A stretch of 64,000 nucleotides of DNA from Candidatus Didemnitutus sp. (lineage in GTDB: Bacteria; Verrucomicrobiota; Verrucomicrobiia; Opitutales; Opitutaceae): assembly GCA_017991595.1 (NCBI GenBank), contig JAGOQJ010000003.1:291544-355543 (forward strand), in the 5' to 3' direction. The translations under genes and the position numbers were made by a program. Position 1 is the stretch's first letter. Each line of letters starts with the position of its first letter. The notes under the pieces are model-generated. The model was not told the DNA's origin, made no database searches, and saw only the letters and a program-made list of their open reading frames with translations. Below, one piece after another: positions 1 to 9,193 of the stretch.

Positions 1-88
1 AGGCGATCGGACACGCGGGCGAGGCTGGGCGGCGGTATGCCGGGAGGCAAGCAGGCGTCCGCGGGGCGAAGGATGCGTTGTCGGGCCG

Positions 89-124
89 AAAAACAAAAAG
101 GCGCCCCGCGAGTGCGGGACGCCT
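89..124 (-). terminator. Rho-independent terminator after rpmA
   Basis: On the minus strand a hairpin with arms AGGCG-x-CCCGC and GCGGG-x-CGCCT (one internal mismatch, loop of four) at 99-124 is followed by a T-rich tract (complement of the A-run at 89-99). It lies just downstream of the rpmA stop codon and would end the rplU-rpmA transcript. Confidence 0.8.
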
Positions 125-150
125 GGGAAATGGATGCGGTAAGCGGTCGC

Positions 151-390
151 TTAGACGACGTTCACCTTGCGGTGAGCCTTGTCGAATTGGACGGTGCCAT
201 CGCGGAGAGCGAAGAGCGTCCAATCGCGGCCGGTGCCGACGCCGTCGCCGGCGTGGTGCTTCGAGCCGCGCTGACGGACGATGATGCCGCCGGCGAGGAT
301 CTTCTGGCCGCCGAAAGCCTTCACACCAAGACGCTTGGAGTGGCTGTCGCGGCCGTTGCTGGATGTTCCCTGACCTTTCTTGTGAGCCAT
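151..390 (-). CDS. rpmA: 50S ribosomal protein L27
   Basis: The 79-residue product is a full-length bacterial L27 of the large ribosomal subunit, whose N-terminal tail reaches towards the peptidyl transferase centre. It begins [16 protein letters not shown], continues [11 protein letters not shown] and carries the RQRG and GxGxDxTLFAL blocks typical of the family. There is no N-terminal extension of the kind cleaved in Firmicutes. The gene follows rplU after 12 bases, the usual L21-L27 operon order, and a hairpin terminator stands after it. Nothing is unusual; obgE, which often follows, is not in the window on this side. Confidence 0.98.
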   Translation of the reverse strand: MAHKKGQGTSSNGRDSHSKRLGVKAFGGQKILAGGIIVRQRGSKHHAGDGVGTGRDWTLFALRDGTVQFDKAHRKVNVV

Positions 391-402
391 GGCAGTAGTT
401 CC

Positions 403-717
403 TTAGGCGCTGATGGATTCGATTTTGATGACGGAAAGCTCTTGGCGGTGGCCGCGCTTCTTCTCGTAGCCCTTGCGCTTCTTCTTCTTGAAGACGACGA
501 CCTTCTTGCCGCGCTTGTTCTCAAGGACCTTGGCCTTGACGGAAGCGCCGGTGAGGAAAGGCGTGCCGACCTTGAAGTTTTCACCTTCGCCGGCGGCGAG
601 AACCTCGTTGATCTCGACCGTGGAGCCGGCCTCGGTCTTGGGGTAGCGGTTCACCACGAGGATGTCGCCCTCGCTCACGGAGAACTGTTTGCCCTGTGTC
701 TTGATAGTGGCTTTCAT
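403..717 (-). CDS. rplU: 50S ribosomal protein L21
   Basis: The 104-residue product is bacterial ribosomal protein L21, a large-subunit rRNA-binding protein. The start was set at the ATG (CAT at 715-717) opening [18 protein letters not shown], which matches the family N-terminus. The frame is open further upstream, but that part has no L21 character. The basic C-terminal half ([16 protein letters not shown]) and final I-x-I are typical. It is co-transcribed with rpmA twelve bases downstream. The 124 bases upstream to the divergent glycosylase gene must hold promoters for both directions, but I cannot assign boxes. Confidence 0.97.
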   Translation of the reverse strand: MKATIKTQGKQFSVSEGDILVVNRYPKTEAGSTVEINEVLAAGEGENFKVGTPFLTGASVKAKVLENKRGKKVVVFKKKKRKGYEKKRGHRQELSVIKIESISA

Positions 718-841
718 AAATTCAAAGGGCCGAAATAAGGGGAGCGGCCGGAGGGGGTGCAAGGATTTATTTTCAGTTCGTGATTCTCCGAGTGAAAATC
801 CCTTCGCACTGGCCAAGCGCAGCTTGCGCGTGAGGGCCCGG

Positions 842-1411
842 ATGGTCAACTCAGGGCTCATGCAGCGGGTGATTCCTCCGGAAAAATGGCAGCGCGGCGG
901 CACGGTGACGCTGGCGCGCTGGCTCCTCGGCAAGGTGCTGGTCCGGACCGTGGAGGGCAGGCGGGAGGAGCGGGTAATCGTTGAGACTGAGGCCTATGTC
1001 GGAGTGGAGGACCGCGCGTGCCACGCCAGCAAGGGCTGCACGCCGCGCACGCAGGTCATGTTTGGCGACGGGGGCGTGTGGTATGTTTATCTCTGTTACG
1101 GCATGCACGAGATGCTGAATCTCGTGACCGGTCCGGCCGGCCATCCGGCGGCGATCCTGATCCGCGGGGTCGAGGGTGTCATCGGTCCGGGCCGGCTGAC
1201 CAAGCGCCTGCAAATCGATCGCCGGCTGAACGGCGCGCCGGCCTTGCCGAAGAGCGGTCTCCACCTCGAAGACCATGGCTGGGTTGCACCGCGCGCTCGT
1301 ATCGTCTGCGGACCGCGGGTGGGCGTGGATTATGCCGGCCCGGTGTGGGCAGCCAAACCGTGGCGCTTCCAGATTGTCGTCGAGCACCTGCGGCGAGCGC
1401 AGGCGAAGTGA
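842..1411 (+). CDS. DNA-3-methyladenine glycosylase (AAG/MPG family)
   Basis: The 189-residue protein belongs to the AAG/MPG family, which removes alkylated purines and hypoxanthine from DNA to start base excision repair. Visible family blocks are ETEAY (carrying the catalytic-base glutamate), DxAxHASKGxTxR, [17 protein letters not shown] and N, ILIRGVEG, and [12 protein letters not shown]. The length is normal for bacterial members. Two starts are possible: ATG 842 with GAGGG six bases before it, or ATG 860 with AGGG close upstream. I chose the longer form; the difference is six residues outside the fold. The frame extends upstream over the rplU start but has no conserved content there. It is convergent with the DUF3108 gene, with stops five bases apart. 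Confidence 0.93.
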   Translation: MVNSGLMQRVIPPEKWQRGGTVTLARWLLGKVLVRTVEGRREERVIVETEAYVGVEDRACHASKGCTPRTQVMFGDGGVWYVYLCYGMHEMLNLVTGPAGHPAAILIRGVEGVIGPGRLTKRLQIDRRLNGAPALPKSGLHLEDHGWVAPRARIVCGPRVGVDYAGPVWAAKPWRFQIVVEHLRRAQAK

Positions 1412-1416
1412 CGGAC

Positions 1417-2184
1417 TCAGTCCGCCTGCGGTGGGGTGGTGCCTGCGTGACTCGTCATCAACAGGGACGCGGTGCCGTATTTCAGCACGAGTTGCATCTT
1501 CACGGGCAGGCGCGAGCCGTCCTGCGCGATCCAAACCTTGATCTCGCCGCCGCGTTTGAAGAGTCCCTTCGGCTCGGTGTCCATGCGCGGCACCAACACG
1601 AGGGCGCGGAACTTGCCGATGGGCGTGCGAATGTCCTCATAGCGCTCCGCATGGATCGAGAGCGGGTAGAGGTCGCGACCGAAATGGACGAGCACGTCGC
1701 GTTTTTCCCCGGGTTTGAGGTCCCACTCGCGCGTGCTGACGAGAGCGGTGATCAGGTCGATCGGATCGCCTGAGGGAATGGGGATGTCCGTGCTGCGTCC
1801 GGGCCGGCTGCGGTCGACGTGTCGCGCCACACGCTGCGCATAATCGAAGACCGTCTCGGAGTCGGTGGCGCGCTTCGGGTCCTCGCCGCTCTCCTTCACG
1901 TGGAGCAGCCGGCCGGTTGCGAGGTCGATCGTGCATTCGGCTTGGTTATCGAACGGATACAGGCCGCGGACGAGTCCGCGTGAGGCGATCGCCGTGGTGA
2001 CGCGCAGCAGATCCCGTCCGCGGTCATCCTGTGCTGAGGCGGCCGAGATGGTGATCTCGCCGGCGCGTGGGAAGATCGCGAAGCCGACCTTGTAGGTGAA
2101 TTTCTCGCCAGGGCGCATGCCGGTGAACGGTGCCGCATTGGCGGCGGACACGAGGGCGATAAAAAGCAGGAGGCGGGCAAGCAC
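1417..2184 (-). CDS. DUF3108 exported protein
   Basis: The product is about 255 residues, starting at GTG 2184 with a hydrophobic signal peptide (LARLLLFIALVSAANA) followed by the mature chain PFTGMRPGEKFTYKVGF. That opening, the later ITALVSTREWDLKPGEK and GKFRALVLVPRM stretches, and the C-terminal KVWIAQDGSRLPVKMQ match the DUF3108 family. These are periplasmic, mostly beta proteins often compared with lipoprotein-carrier folds; the function is unknown. The frame is open further upstream, but the signal peptide sets the start. It is the last gene of a five-gene minus-strand run with gaps of 2, 45, 30 and 29 bases, suggesting an envelope role with the RND exporter. Substrate is not inferable. 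Confidence 0.85.
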   Translation of the reverse strand: MLARLLLFIALVSAANAAPFTGMRPGEKFTYKVGFAIFPRAGEITISAASAQDDRGRDLLRVTTAIASRGLVRGLYPFDNQAECTIDLATGRLLHVKESGEDPKRATDSETVFDYAQRVARHVDRSRPGRSTDIPIPSGDPIDLITALVSTREWDLKPGEKRDVLVHFGRDLYPLSIHAERYEDIRTPIGKFRALVLVPRMDTEPKGLFKRGGEIKVWIAQDGSRLPVKMQLVLKYGTASLLMTSHAGTTPPQAD

Positions 2185-2213
2185 GGCGCGAGGGTGAAAG
2201 TTGGGTCCGCCGG

Positions 2214-3188
2214 CTACAAGGAAAGTTCCAGCTGGTTGCCGCGTCCGAGGGCCCACGCTTCGTGTCCGCGCTGGCGCAGGGTGGCGGCGAATTCCCGCGC
2301 GAAGCCGTGCACCGTGTAGATGGTGCGGGGACGCACTGCCTCGACGAAGGCGAGCAGCTCGTTGAAATCCGAGTGGTCGGACAGTGGGAACGCCGCGTCG
2401 CAACCGAGCTGAAAACGGGTGCGGGTATCGAGCGCCCACCCGGTGACGGCGGCGATGCGTTTCGGGTTGATCCAGTGCAGCGAGGCGTCCCCCGCCGGCG
2501 CGATGACGACATGGCCGCGGTGTGCCTGCGGATCGAAGGTTCGGTGCTCAGGCATGGCCGCGCCCAACTCGGCGTAGAGCGCCGTGTAACGCGCGGCGTG
2601 CGGGTGCAGCATGAGCGGCAAGCCCGCCGCGCCGAGGAGACGCACGAGTTCCTGCGCCTTGCCGAGGTTGTAGGCGAGCAGCACGGGCGTCGCGCCGTCG
2701 GCGAGCGTGGCGCGACAGAATTCCACCAAGGCGGCGCCAATCTCCTCCGCCGGCGGCATGACGTAACGCGGCAGACCGAAGGTGGACTCCATGATGAGCA
2801 CGTCGGCTCGCGGTGTGGCGCAGGGCTCGGCGGCCGCGCCGGCGTGGAGCTTGAAGTCGCCGGTGTAGAGAAGCGTGCCGTGTTCGCGATGGTCGAGCAG
2901 TGTGAGCGCGGAACCGAGAATGTGTCCGGCAGAGAAGAGGGTCACGGTGCACTCGAGCGTGAGCTGCTCCGCCACGCCGAAGGGCAGCACATGAAATTCC
3001 CGCTTCCCGGGCAACCGCTCCTGCACGAAGCGCGCCGTGGCGGCCGTGCAGACGATCTCGCGGTGACGGGCGATGTGGTCGCCGTGGGCGTGGCTTACGA
3101 TGCAACGCGGCGTGGCGACGCGCGCATCCAGCCACCAGCCGATTTGCGGCAGCCACACTCCATTGTCAGAACGCACCTCCCAAGCCAT
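2214..3188 (-). CDS. MBL-fold/beta-CASP-type nuclease (exonuclease family)
   Basis: The 324-residue protein has the metallo-beta-lactamase metal ligands: HAHGDH at 33-38, AGHILGSA around 88-95, TGDF at 109-112, DHSDF at 271-275 and a late VHGF histidine near 294. The order MBL, inserted Rossmann-like part (about 130-250), then the MBL remainder is that of beta-CASP nucleases. It is closest in style to the compact bacterial ligase-associated DNA exonuclease and mRNA 3'-end-processing-like proteins. It should cleave nucleic acid using two zinc ions. No ATP-dependent DNA ligase or Lhr helicase gene lies alongside, so the ligase-associated label is not supported by context. Start is ATG 3188. Confidence 0.85.
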   Translation of the reverse strand: MAWEVRSDNGVWLPQIGWWLDARVATPRCIVSHAHGDHIARHREIVCTAATARFVQERLPGKREFHVLPFGVAEQLTLECTVTLFSAGHILGSALTLLDHREHGTLLYTGDFKLHAGAAAEPCATPRADVLIMESTFGLPRYVMPPAEEIGAALVEFCRATLADGATPVLLAYNLGKAQELVRLLGAAGLPLMLHPHAARYTALYAELGAAMPEHRTFDPQAHRGHVVIAPAGDASLHWINPKRIAAVTGWALDTRTRFQLGCDAAFPLSDHSDFNELLAFVEAVRPRTIYTVHGFAREFAATLRQRGHEAWALGRGNQLELSL

Positions 3189-3218
3189 GGGCGGACGGTA
3201 GGCGGGCGCGTGCGACCG

Positions 3219-4376
3219 TCAAACGGTCGTCGCGGAATCGGAGAAATACTTGTGGCGGAGCAGACGCCACGCTGTGACGACGAAGGCAGTCAGCGGCACG
3301 GCCAGCAGCATGCCGAGCAATCCGCCGAGGGCCTGACCCCAGAAAAAGACCGCGAAGATAATCGCCACCGGATGCAGCCCGGTCTGCGAACCCATGATGC
3401 GCGGGGTCAGCACCCAGCCCTCGATGACCTGCACGGCGACGAAGACGCCGAGCACGGCGGCGGCGAGGCCCAGGCCGCCGGCATCCGGCTGCAGGAACGC
3501 CAGCGGGATCGCGATGGCCAGACCGATGATGGAGCCGAGGTAGGGGACGATGTTCAGCAACCCGATGAGCAGCCCCAGCGCCAAGCCGAAGCGCAGCCCG
3601 GCGATCGAGAAACCGACGGCCAGCAGCAGCCCCATGATGACGCCGATCAGCAGCTGACCGCGGAAGAATGCGACGAGAATGCTGAGGAATTCGCGGATCA
3701 GGAAGAGCACGTCTGCGCGATGGTCGGCGCGAAGGAAGGGCAGGTTGGACTCCAGCCGAGCGGTTGGATCGGTGTCGTCGGACAGCAGGAAGAAGAACAG
3801 GTAAACCGGAATGATTGCGAGCGAGGCGACTAATCCAAAGAAACCGAAGAGGCCCGCGCCCGCGTGTTTCAGCGAAGGGGCGAGGTGGCCGATGATGTCT
3901 TGGAATTGCTGCGTCAGCGAGTCCGCGATCGCCTTGATGCTCGGGTTCTCCATGTAGCGGCGCGCGACAGCGAGCCAGTCGGGGAACTGCCGTTCACCCC
4001 ACGCGAGCGTCTTTTGCCACAGCGTCGGCAGGTAGGCGAAGAAATCGACGATCTGCGAAATGACGGCCGGGGCCACGGCGAGGATGGCGCCGGCGGCGAC
4101 CAGCACCACGACACCGTAGAGCAGGATGACGGCGGCGAGGCGCCGGCCCTTCAGCCAGCGGGCGAAGAGGCGCACCACGGGACGGAGGATAAGCGCGAGG
4201 ATGCCGGCGGTGGCGATCGGCCAGATGACGCCCGAGAACTCAGCGACTACGACGCCGATCATGCGCACGCAGTAGATGATCAACGCGAGGATCGCGACGA
4301 CGGCGCCAAAGCCCAGCGCGGTGCCGACCAAGCGCTTCTGCACCGGACTCAGGATCGGGGATTCTTCTGCGGGCAT
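3219..4376 (-). CDS. AI-2E family (UPF0118) membrane permease
   Basis: The 385-residue integral membrane protein has paired N-terminal helices (about 17-40 and 48-66), a third helix near 80-105, an amphipathic middle region, and a C-terminal bundle with FFRGQLLIGVIMGLLLAVGF and GLLIGLLNIVPYLGSIIG. These signatures define the AI-2E/TqsA/PerM family. Members export autoinducer-2 or act as sodium/proton antiporters, so the substrate cannot be read from sequence. It sits 45 bases downstream of the RND exporter gene and 30 upstream of the nuclease gene, probably in one transcript. Length is typical. Confidence 0.92.
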   Translation of the reverse strand: MPAEESPILSPVQKRLVGTALGFGAVVAILALIIYCVRMIGVVVAEFSGVIWPIATAGILALILRPVVRLFARWLKGRRLAAVILLYGVVVLVAAGAILAVAPAVISQIVDFFAYLPTLWQKTLAWGERQFPDWLAVARRYMENPSIKAIADSLTQQFQDIIGHLAPSLKHAGAGLFGFFGLVASLAIIPVYLFFFLLSDDTDPTARLESNLPFLRADHRADVLFLIREFLSILVAFFRGQLLIGVIMGLLLAVGFSIAGLRFGLALGLLIGLLNIVPYLGSIIGLAIAIPLAFLQPDAGGLGLAAAVLGVFVAVQVIEGWVLTPRIMGSQTGLHPVAIIFAVFFWGQALGGLLGMLLAVPLTAFVVTAWRLLRHKYFSDSATTV

Positions 4377-4421
4377 GGCGTCAGGAAAACGCGTGCACCG
4401 GCCGACGCCAGCGGAAACGGC

Positions 4422-6770
4422 TCACTGGCCGGCTGAGGACACCGGGAACGGCGGACGCGTGAGGCTGGCGCGCTTGCTTCGGAACAGCAAGCTGCCGAGC
4501 GCGGGCATCACGAGCATCGCACCGAGCATGTTCACGAGGAACATGAAGGCGAGCAGCACGCCCATGTCGGCTTGGAACTTGAGCGCCGAGATCGCCCACG
4601 TGCCGACGCCGACGGACAGCGCGAGGCCGGTAAACACCACGGAAGTGCCCATAGTCGCGTAGGCGAAGCACACGGCGTCCTCCAGCGAGTCACCTTGCCG
4701 CATCCGCTCCATGAGCGCCGAACAGAGATAGATGCCGTAATCGACGCCAATGCCGACGCCGAGGGCGACGACGGGCAGCGTCGAGGTCTTCAAACCGATG
4801 TCGAGGAACACCATGACGGCGTAGGCCAGTTCGGACACCACGAGCAGCGGCAGGACGACGCAGGCGGTGGCCCGCCAGGAGCGGAAGGAAATCAGGCAGA
4901 GCACCACGATCGCCAAGTTGAGCCACATCACCATCGGGAACTGGGCGGCGACGACCACCTCGTTGGTGGCGGCCATCACGCCGACGTTGCCGGTGGCGAG
5001 CAGAAATTGCACCCGGTCGCTCTGGTGGAGCGCGCGGAAATCCTTCACGGCGGCAATCACGCGGGTGATCGTCTCGGCCTTGTGGTCCTTCAAGTAGATC
5101 ATCACCGGGATGACGCTGCCGTGCTCGTTGAGGAGGCCGCTGGAGGTCTCCACTGGGGAGACGGATTGAGCGAGCGAGTCACGGTTGCGGGCGAGGACGC
5201 GCCACTTGAGGCTGCCCTCGTTCCAACCGGCGTTGATGGTGCGCGCGAGGTCGGTGATCGCCAGCGTGGACTGCACGCCCTCGATGTTGCGCATGTGCCA
5301 CGCGAAACGGTCGACCAGCGTCATCACGTCGTGCTCGATCACGCCATTGGGCACGGTCTCGACGATGACGGTGACCACGTCGACGCCGATGGAGAACTTC
5401 GAAGTGATCGCGGCGGTGTCGAGGTTGTAGCGCGAGTTTGGCCGCAGCTCCGGCACACCGGCGTGCGTGTCGCCGACATGCACCTGCTTCGACATGTAGA
5501 GCCCGAAAATCCAGAGGGCACCCGAGACCAGCACGATCCAGATCGCGGCGCGCCCGCAGGTGAAATTAACCAAGCGGCGCCACACGGGCTGCAGGGCGAA
5601 GCGGCGGAAGTTGACGCGCCGGCGGAAGCCCGGGGACATCTTCGTGTAGCTGAGCAGCACCGGCAGTAGGAAGCGGTCCGTGAGGATGATGAGCGACACG
5701 CCGATGCTGGCCGTGATGGCGAGTTCCTGGATGATCGGCACCTTCACCAGCCAGATGGTGAGAAAACCGACGGTGTCGGTGACGATCGCAATCGTGCCGG
5801 GAATGAAGAGATTGGAAAACGAGGCGCGGGCCGCGTGCATCTCGGTGCCCCCCACGTTGTATTCGAACCGGAACGAGCGCAGCATCTGCGTCGCGTGGCT
5901 GAGCGCGATGGCGAAGATCAGGAACGGCACCAGGATGGATAACGGGTCGATGCCGAAGCCGAGCAGGTTCAGGATGCCGAGTTGCCAGACGACCGCGCAG
6001 AAGGAAGTGACGAGCGGCAGGATCGTGAGGATCAGCGACTGCGAGAAATAATAGAGGAGGAACGCCGTCAGCACGATGGCGATGCCGAAGAAGATCAGCA
6101 CGCCCCTCGCGCCGTCGGTGATGTCGCCGATGACCTTGGCGAAACCGATGATGTGGACGTCGATGTGCTCGCTCGCGAACTTGTCGCGGATTTTCTTCTC
6201 CAGTGCGTCGGCGACGTTGGCGTAAACCAGCCGCTGGCCGGTGTTCGGGTCGACTTCGAGCAGCTGCACGATGATCGCTGCACCGGTGAAATCATTCGAC
6301 ACGAGCATGCCGACGCGACCGGACTTGATGATGTTCTGGCGGACGCGCTCAAGGCCAGCGGGCGTGGGCACGAAGTCAGCCGGGATGACGTTGCTGCCGA
6401 TCAGCCCGTCCTCGACGACCTCGATGTAGCGGACGTTCGGGGTGAAGATCGAGGTGACTTGGGAACGATCCACGCCGGGCAGGTAATGCGCCTCGTCTGT
6501 GGCACCTTTGAGCGCCTGGAAAAACTCGGGCGTGAACATGTCGCCCTCCTTCGCCATGAGCGCGATGACGACGCGGTTGGCGCCGCCGAACTGTTCCTGG
6601 TATTTCTTGAAGTTCTGGATGTATTCGTGATCGCTCGGCAGCTGCTTGTTGAAGCTGGCATCGACGTGGGTCTTGGCCGCGAACCAGCCGAGAAAGACCG
6701 TCATTAGCACGAAGATCGCGACGGTGGCGTTGCGGTGGCGGAAAATGAGCTCTTCGACGCGGGCGAGCAT
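4422..6770 (-). CDS. RND/MMPL-family exporter
   Basis: The 782-residue inner-membrane protein has the duplicated RND plan. TM1 lies near residues 15-30, a large periplasmic loop follows to about 225, then a five-helix block; the plan then repeats, with its first TM near 405-425. The second bundle carries VALGVGIGVDYGIYLCSAL, the MMPL-type motif with a proton-relay aspartate. It fits the COG1033-type exporters (hopanoid/lipid-like cargo) rather than AcrB, which is much longer. No MFP adaptor is adjacent. It starts two bases after the YCF48-like gene, implying translational coupling, and follows the DUF1302/DUF1329 pair. That grouping suggests envelope traffic of a hydrophobic compound. Substrate is unknown. 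Confidence 0.9.
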   Translation of the reverse strand: MLARVEELIFRHRNATVAIFVLMTVFLGWFAAKTHVDASFNKQLPSDHEYIQNFKKYQEQFGGANRVVIALMAKEGDMFTPEFFQALKGATDEAHYLPGVDRSQVTSIFTPNVRYIEVVEDGLIGSNVIPADFVPTPAGLERVRQNIIKSGRVGMLVSNDFTGAAIIVQLLEVDPNTGQRLVYANVADALEKKIRDKFASEHIDVHIIGFAKVIGDITDGARGVLIFFGIAIVLTAFLLYYFSQSLILTILPLVTSFCAVVWQLGILNLLGFGIDPLSILVPFLIFAIALSHATQMLRSFRFEYNVGGTEMHAARASFSNLFIPGTIAIVTDTVGFLTIWLVKVPIIQELAITASIGVSLIILTDRFLLPVLLSYTKMSPGFRRRVNFRRFALQPVWRRLVNFTCGRAAIWIVLVSGALWIFGLYMSKQVHVGDTHAGVPELRPNSRYNLDTAAITSKFSIGVDVVTVIVETVPNGVIEHDVMTLVDRFAWHMRNIEGVQSTLAITDLARTINAGWNEGSLKWRVLARNRDSLAQSVSPVETSSGLLNEHGSVIPVMIYLKDHKAETITRVIAAVKDFRALHQSDRVQFLLATGNVGVMAATNEVVVAAQFPMVMWLNLAIVVLCLISFRSWRATACVVLPLLVVSELAYAVMVFLDIGLKTSTLPVVALGVGIGVDYGIYLCSALMERMRQGDSLEDAVCFAYATMGTSVVFTGLALSVGVGTWAISALKFQADMGVLLAFMFLVNMLGAMLVMPALGSLLFRSKRASLTRPPFPVSSAGQ

Positions 6771-6772
6771 GA

Positions 6773-7699
6773 TCAGGGAAGAGTGAGGCGCACGGCGCCG
6801 GCTTCGCCCACGGTGACGATCGCGCCGTCGGCGGCGATCGCGAGATCGGCCACGCCGGTGCCGAACTCCGGCGGCTGCCAGTGGTGGAACGTGCGTCCGG
6901 CGTCGCGGGTGATGAAGAAATTGCCGCCCTGTCCGCCAAGCAGCGCCACGCCGTCGCGGATACGCAGGCCGGTCATGAGCAGGGGCTTCGCCTCGGTCTC
7001 GCGTTCCTGCCAGGTTTCGCCGCCGTCAGGCGAGACGAGGATGTGGCCGCGCAGGCCGTAGGCGATAAGGACGCCGCCGCTCAGCGGGCAGATGCCGTAG
7101 AGCGAGCCTTCGTAAGGCAGTTCGCATTTGGACCAAGTCTGGCCTTGGTCGCGGGACAGCAACACGAGGCCCGCTTCGCCGGCCAGATAGAGCGTGCCGT
7201 CGGGGCCGCGCGTGATGCGGTTGAGGTGCATGTCCTCCTCGTGCACGCGTTGCTCGCGCCAAGTCTGGCCGCCGTCCTGCGTGACCATGAACTTCCCGTA
7301 GGCGCCGACGGCGAAGCCGTGGCGCGCGTCGAGGAAGAGCACGTCGAGGTAAACGGTGTCGAGGTCGCTGCCGCTGTCCTGGCGTTGCCAGGTGCGTCCA
7401 CCGTCGGTGGTGGCAAGGATCACGCCGTCATGGCCGACGGCCCAGCCCTGGCGCTCGTTGACGAAGGCGACGCCGGTCAACATGGCCCGTGTGGGCGTGA
7501 GGCTCTGTTGCCAGGTCAGACCTTGGTCGGCGGACAGAAGCACGTGGCCGCGGTTGCCCACGGCGACAAGCGCGTCGCCGGCGTGCGCGATGTCGAGCAA
7601 CAGCGACTTGGACGCGAGCGGGGCCGGCTCGGAGGTTTCAGCGGGGGCGGCGACGAGGGTCGACGCAAGGAGCAGGAAGGCGGAAAACAGCCGCAACAT
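6773..7699 (-). CDS. YCF48-like exported Asp-box beta-propeller protein
   Basis: The 308-residue product starts at ATG 7699, just before a signal peptide (MLRLFSAFLLLASTLVAAPA). The mature part holds six Asp-box repeats of the form (S/T/R/Q/P)xDxGxTW: ADQGLTWQQ, TDGGRTWQRQ, QDGGQTWREQ, RDQGQTWSK, PDGGETWQE and RDAGRTF. These predict a beta-propeller like the HCF136/YCF48 photosystem II assembly factor, but there is no photosynthesis context. It is coupled to the RND gene (two-base gap). In comparable clusters, from memory, a YCF48-like protein accompanies DUF1302, DUF1329 and RND genes, so an accessory role in that transport set is likely. The frame extends 24 codons upstream without signal character. 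Confidence 0.87.
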   Translation of the reverse strand: MLRLFSAFLLLASTLVAAPAETSEPAPLASKSLLLDIAHAGDALVAVGNRGHVLLSADQGLTWQQSLTPTRAMLTGVAFVNERQGWAVGHDGVILATTDGGRTWQRQDSGSDLDTVYLDVLFLDARHGFAVGAYGKFMVTQDGGQTWREQRVHEEDMHLNRITRGPDGTLYLAGEAGLVLLSRDQGQTWSKCELPYEGSLYGICPLSGGVLIAYGLRGHILVSPDGGETWQERETEAKPLLMTGLRIRDGVALLGGQGGNFFITRDAGRTFHHWQPPEFGTGVADLAIAADGAIVTVGEAGAVRLTLP

Positions 7700-7760
7700 C
7701 AGACGACTAGACGAGCCAAGATTTCGCCGGGGAGCAAGACCGGGTGTTTGCATTCCGCTG

Positions 7761-7796
7761 GAGAAAAACAAAAGGCCGGTCGCGTGGACCGGCCTT
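7761..7796 (-). terminator. Strong hairpin terminator after the DUF1329 gene
   Basis: A perfect 10-bp stem AAGGCCGGTC / GACCGGCCTT with a five-base loop spans 7772-7796. On the minus strand it is followed by TTTTGTTTTTC-like sequence (complement of 7761-7771). It lies twenty bases after the DUF1329 stop and before the YCF48-like gene, so it ends or attenuates the DUF1302-DUF1329 transcript ahead of the RND block. Confidence 0.88.
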
Positions 7797-7815
7797 CGGG
7801 GTTGGAAGATCAGGC

Positions 7816-9174
7816 TCAGCGCACGCCTTCCTGACGGAGGCGAGCGGGGGTGAAGTCCTGCGGGCCGCGCTTAAGGGTGAAGTCGTAGGTCTTGTTCTCG
7901 TTATCGAGGCCCATGACGAGGTAGCGACCGGCGACGAGGTCGATGTGGACCTCGAGCGTGCTCCAGAAGGTGAGCGCATCGTAGTAGTTGATGCAGTGCG
8001 CCTCGGAGACGCGCCAGAGCTGGCCGCGGCCGTCGTATTGGTCGACGGCGAGCACCTGCCAGCTGTCCTCATCGATGTAGAGCGTGCGGCGCGAGTAGAC
8101 GTGGTTGGTGCCGGGCTTGAGTGTGGCATCGACCACCCACACGCGGTGCAGCTCGTAGCGGGTGAGGTCCTGATTGATGTGCAGGGGCTTCAGGATGTCT
8201 TTGTATTTCACCGAATCGCTGTGGAGCTTGTAGGAGTTGTAAGGGACATACATTTCCTTTTTGCCGACGAGCTTCCATTCGTAGCGATCGGGCGCGCCGT
8301 TGAACATGTCGAGCTGATCCGAGGTGCGCATGCCGTCGGAGGCGGTGCCGGGATTGTCGTATTCGATGGAGGGCGCGAGGCGCACGCGGCGTTGGCCGGC
8401 GTTGTAGAGCCAGGCGCGGCGTTTCTCCTTCACTTGGTCCATCGTTTCGTGGACGAGCAGGATGGAGCCGGCGAGGCGGGCCGGGGCGAGCACGGCCTGC
8501 TTGAAGTAGACGAGGACGTTGTCGAGACCGGCCTCGGTGGCGTCGGCGCGGGCGTAGTTGAAGAGGTATTCCTCCTCAAAATCCACCAGCGTGTAGCTGC
8601 CGTTGCGCTGCGGGGCGGCTTGGCTGAACGTGCGCTTGGCGGCCTCGCCGCGGTAACGCGTGAGGAAGTTCCAGACGACTTCGAGGCCGGTTTGCGGGAT
8701 CGGGAAAGGCACGCCGTTGATGGTGCCGGCGATGCCGTTGCCGCCTTCGGTCATCGTGGCGGTGGTGGCGTGCTTCTTGGTGGCGTCGTAGATGCGCTGC
8801 GGGTTGGAGGCCGAGCGGCGCGATGGATAGACGGGCATCGAGTAGGTCGGGTAGGCCTTGAGCAGGGCGAGGTGCCCGGCGCTGAGCTTGTCGGCATACT
8901 GGTCGGCGTTGGCGCCGGTGATGGTGAAGAGCACGCTGTCGGCCGCATACGGGTCGGGGTGGTGCATGCCGGGGGTGTAGCCGGCGGGCGCCTGGGTGAT
9001 ACCGCCGTCCCACGCGGGGATGGTGCCGTCGGCGTTGCCGGCCTTCTCGGCCCCGAGGGGCGTGAGGTCGCGGCCGAGGCGGTCGGCGTCGGCCGGGGAG
9101 AGAGCCGCGGAGGCGCCGAGCGCCAGCGCCAGCGCGGCGGAGCCGGCGAGGAAATGACGAATGCCTGATTTCAT
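7816..9174 (-). CDS. DUF1329 exported protein
   Basis: The 452-residue protein has a signal peptide (SGIRHFLAGSAALALALGASAA) and a family-typical mature start ALSPADADRLGRDLTPLGAEKAGNADGTIPAWDGG. The rest matches DUF1329: a periplasmic or outer-membrane-associated protein with a lipoprotein-sorting-like fold near the C-terminus (the RTLYIDEDSWQVLAVDQYDGRGQLWR part). It is paired with the DUF1302 gene 19 bases upstream, the usual partnership in Proteobacteria. A carrier for hydrophobic substrates between membranes is plausible but unproven. There is no lipobox cysteine, so it is probably soluble in the periplasm. Full length; start ATG 9174. Confidence 0.93.
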   Translation of the reverse strand: MKSGIRHFLAGSAALALALGASAALSPADADRLGRDLTPLGAEKAGNADGTIPAWDGGITQAPAGYTPGMHHPDPYAADSVLFTITGANADQYADKLSAGHLALLKAYPTYSMPVYPSRRSASNPQRIYDATKKHATTATMTEGGNGIAGTINGVPFPIPQTGLEVVWNFLTRYRGEAAKRTFSQAAPQRNGSYTLVDFEEEYLFNYARADATEAGLDNVLVYFKQAVLAPARLAGSILLVHETMDQVKEKRRAWLYNAGQRRVRLAPSIEYDNPGTASDGMRTSDQLDMFNGAPDRYEWKLVGKKEMYVPYNSYKLHSDSVKYKDILKPLHINQDLTRYELHRVWVVDATLKPGTNHVYSRRTLYIDEDSWQVLAVDQYDGRGQLWRVSEAHCINYYDALTFWSTLEVHIDLVAGRYLVMGLDNENKTYDFTLKRGPQDFTPARLRQEGVR

Positions 9175-9193
9175 GGAAGGGTCGGGTAGAGGT

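Noticed and set aside
37..738. Plus-strand frame across rpmA and rplU
   Set aside because: It covers two ribosomal protein genes on the other strand and has no family character.
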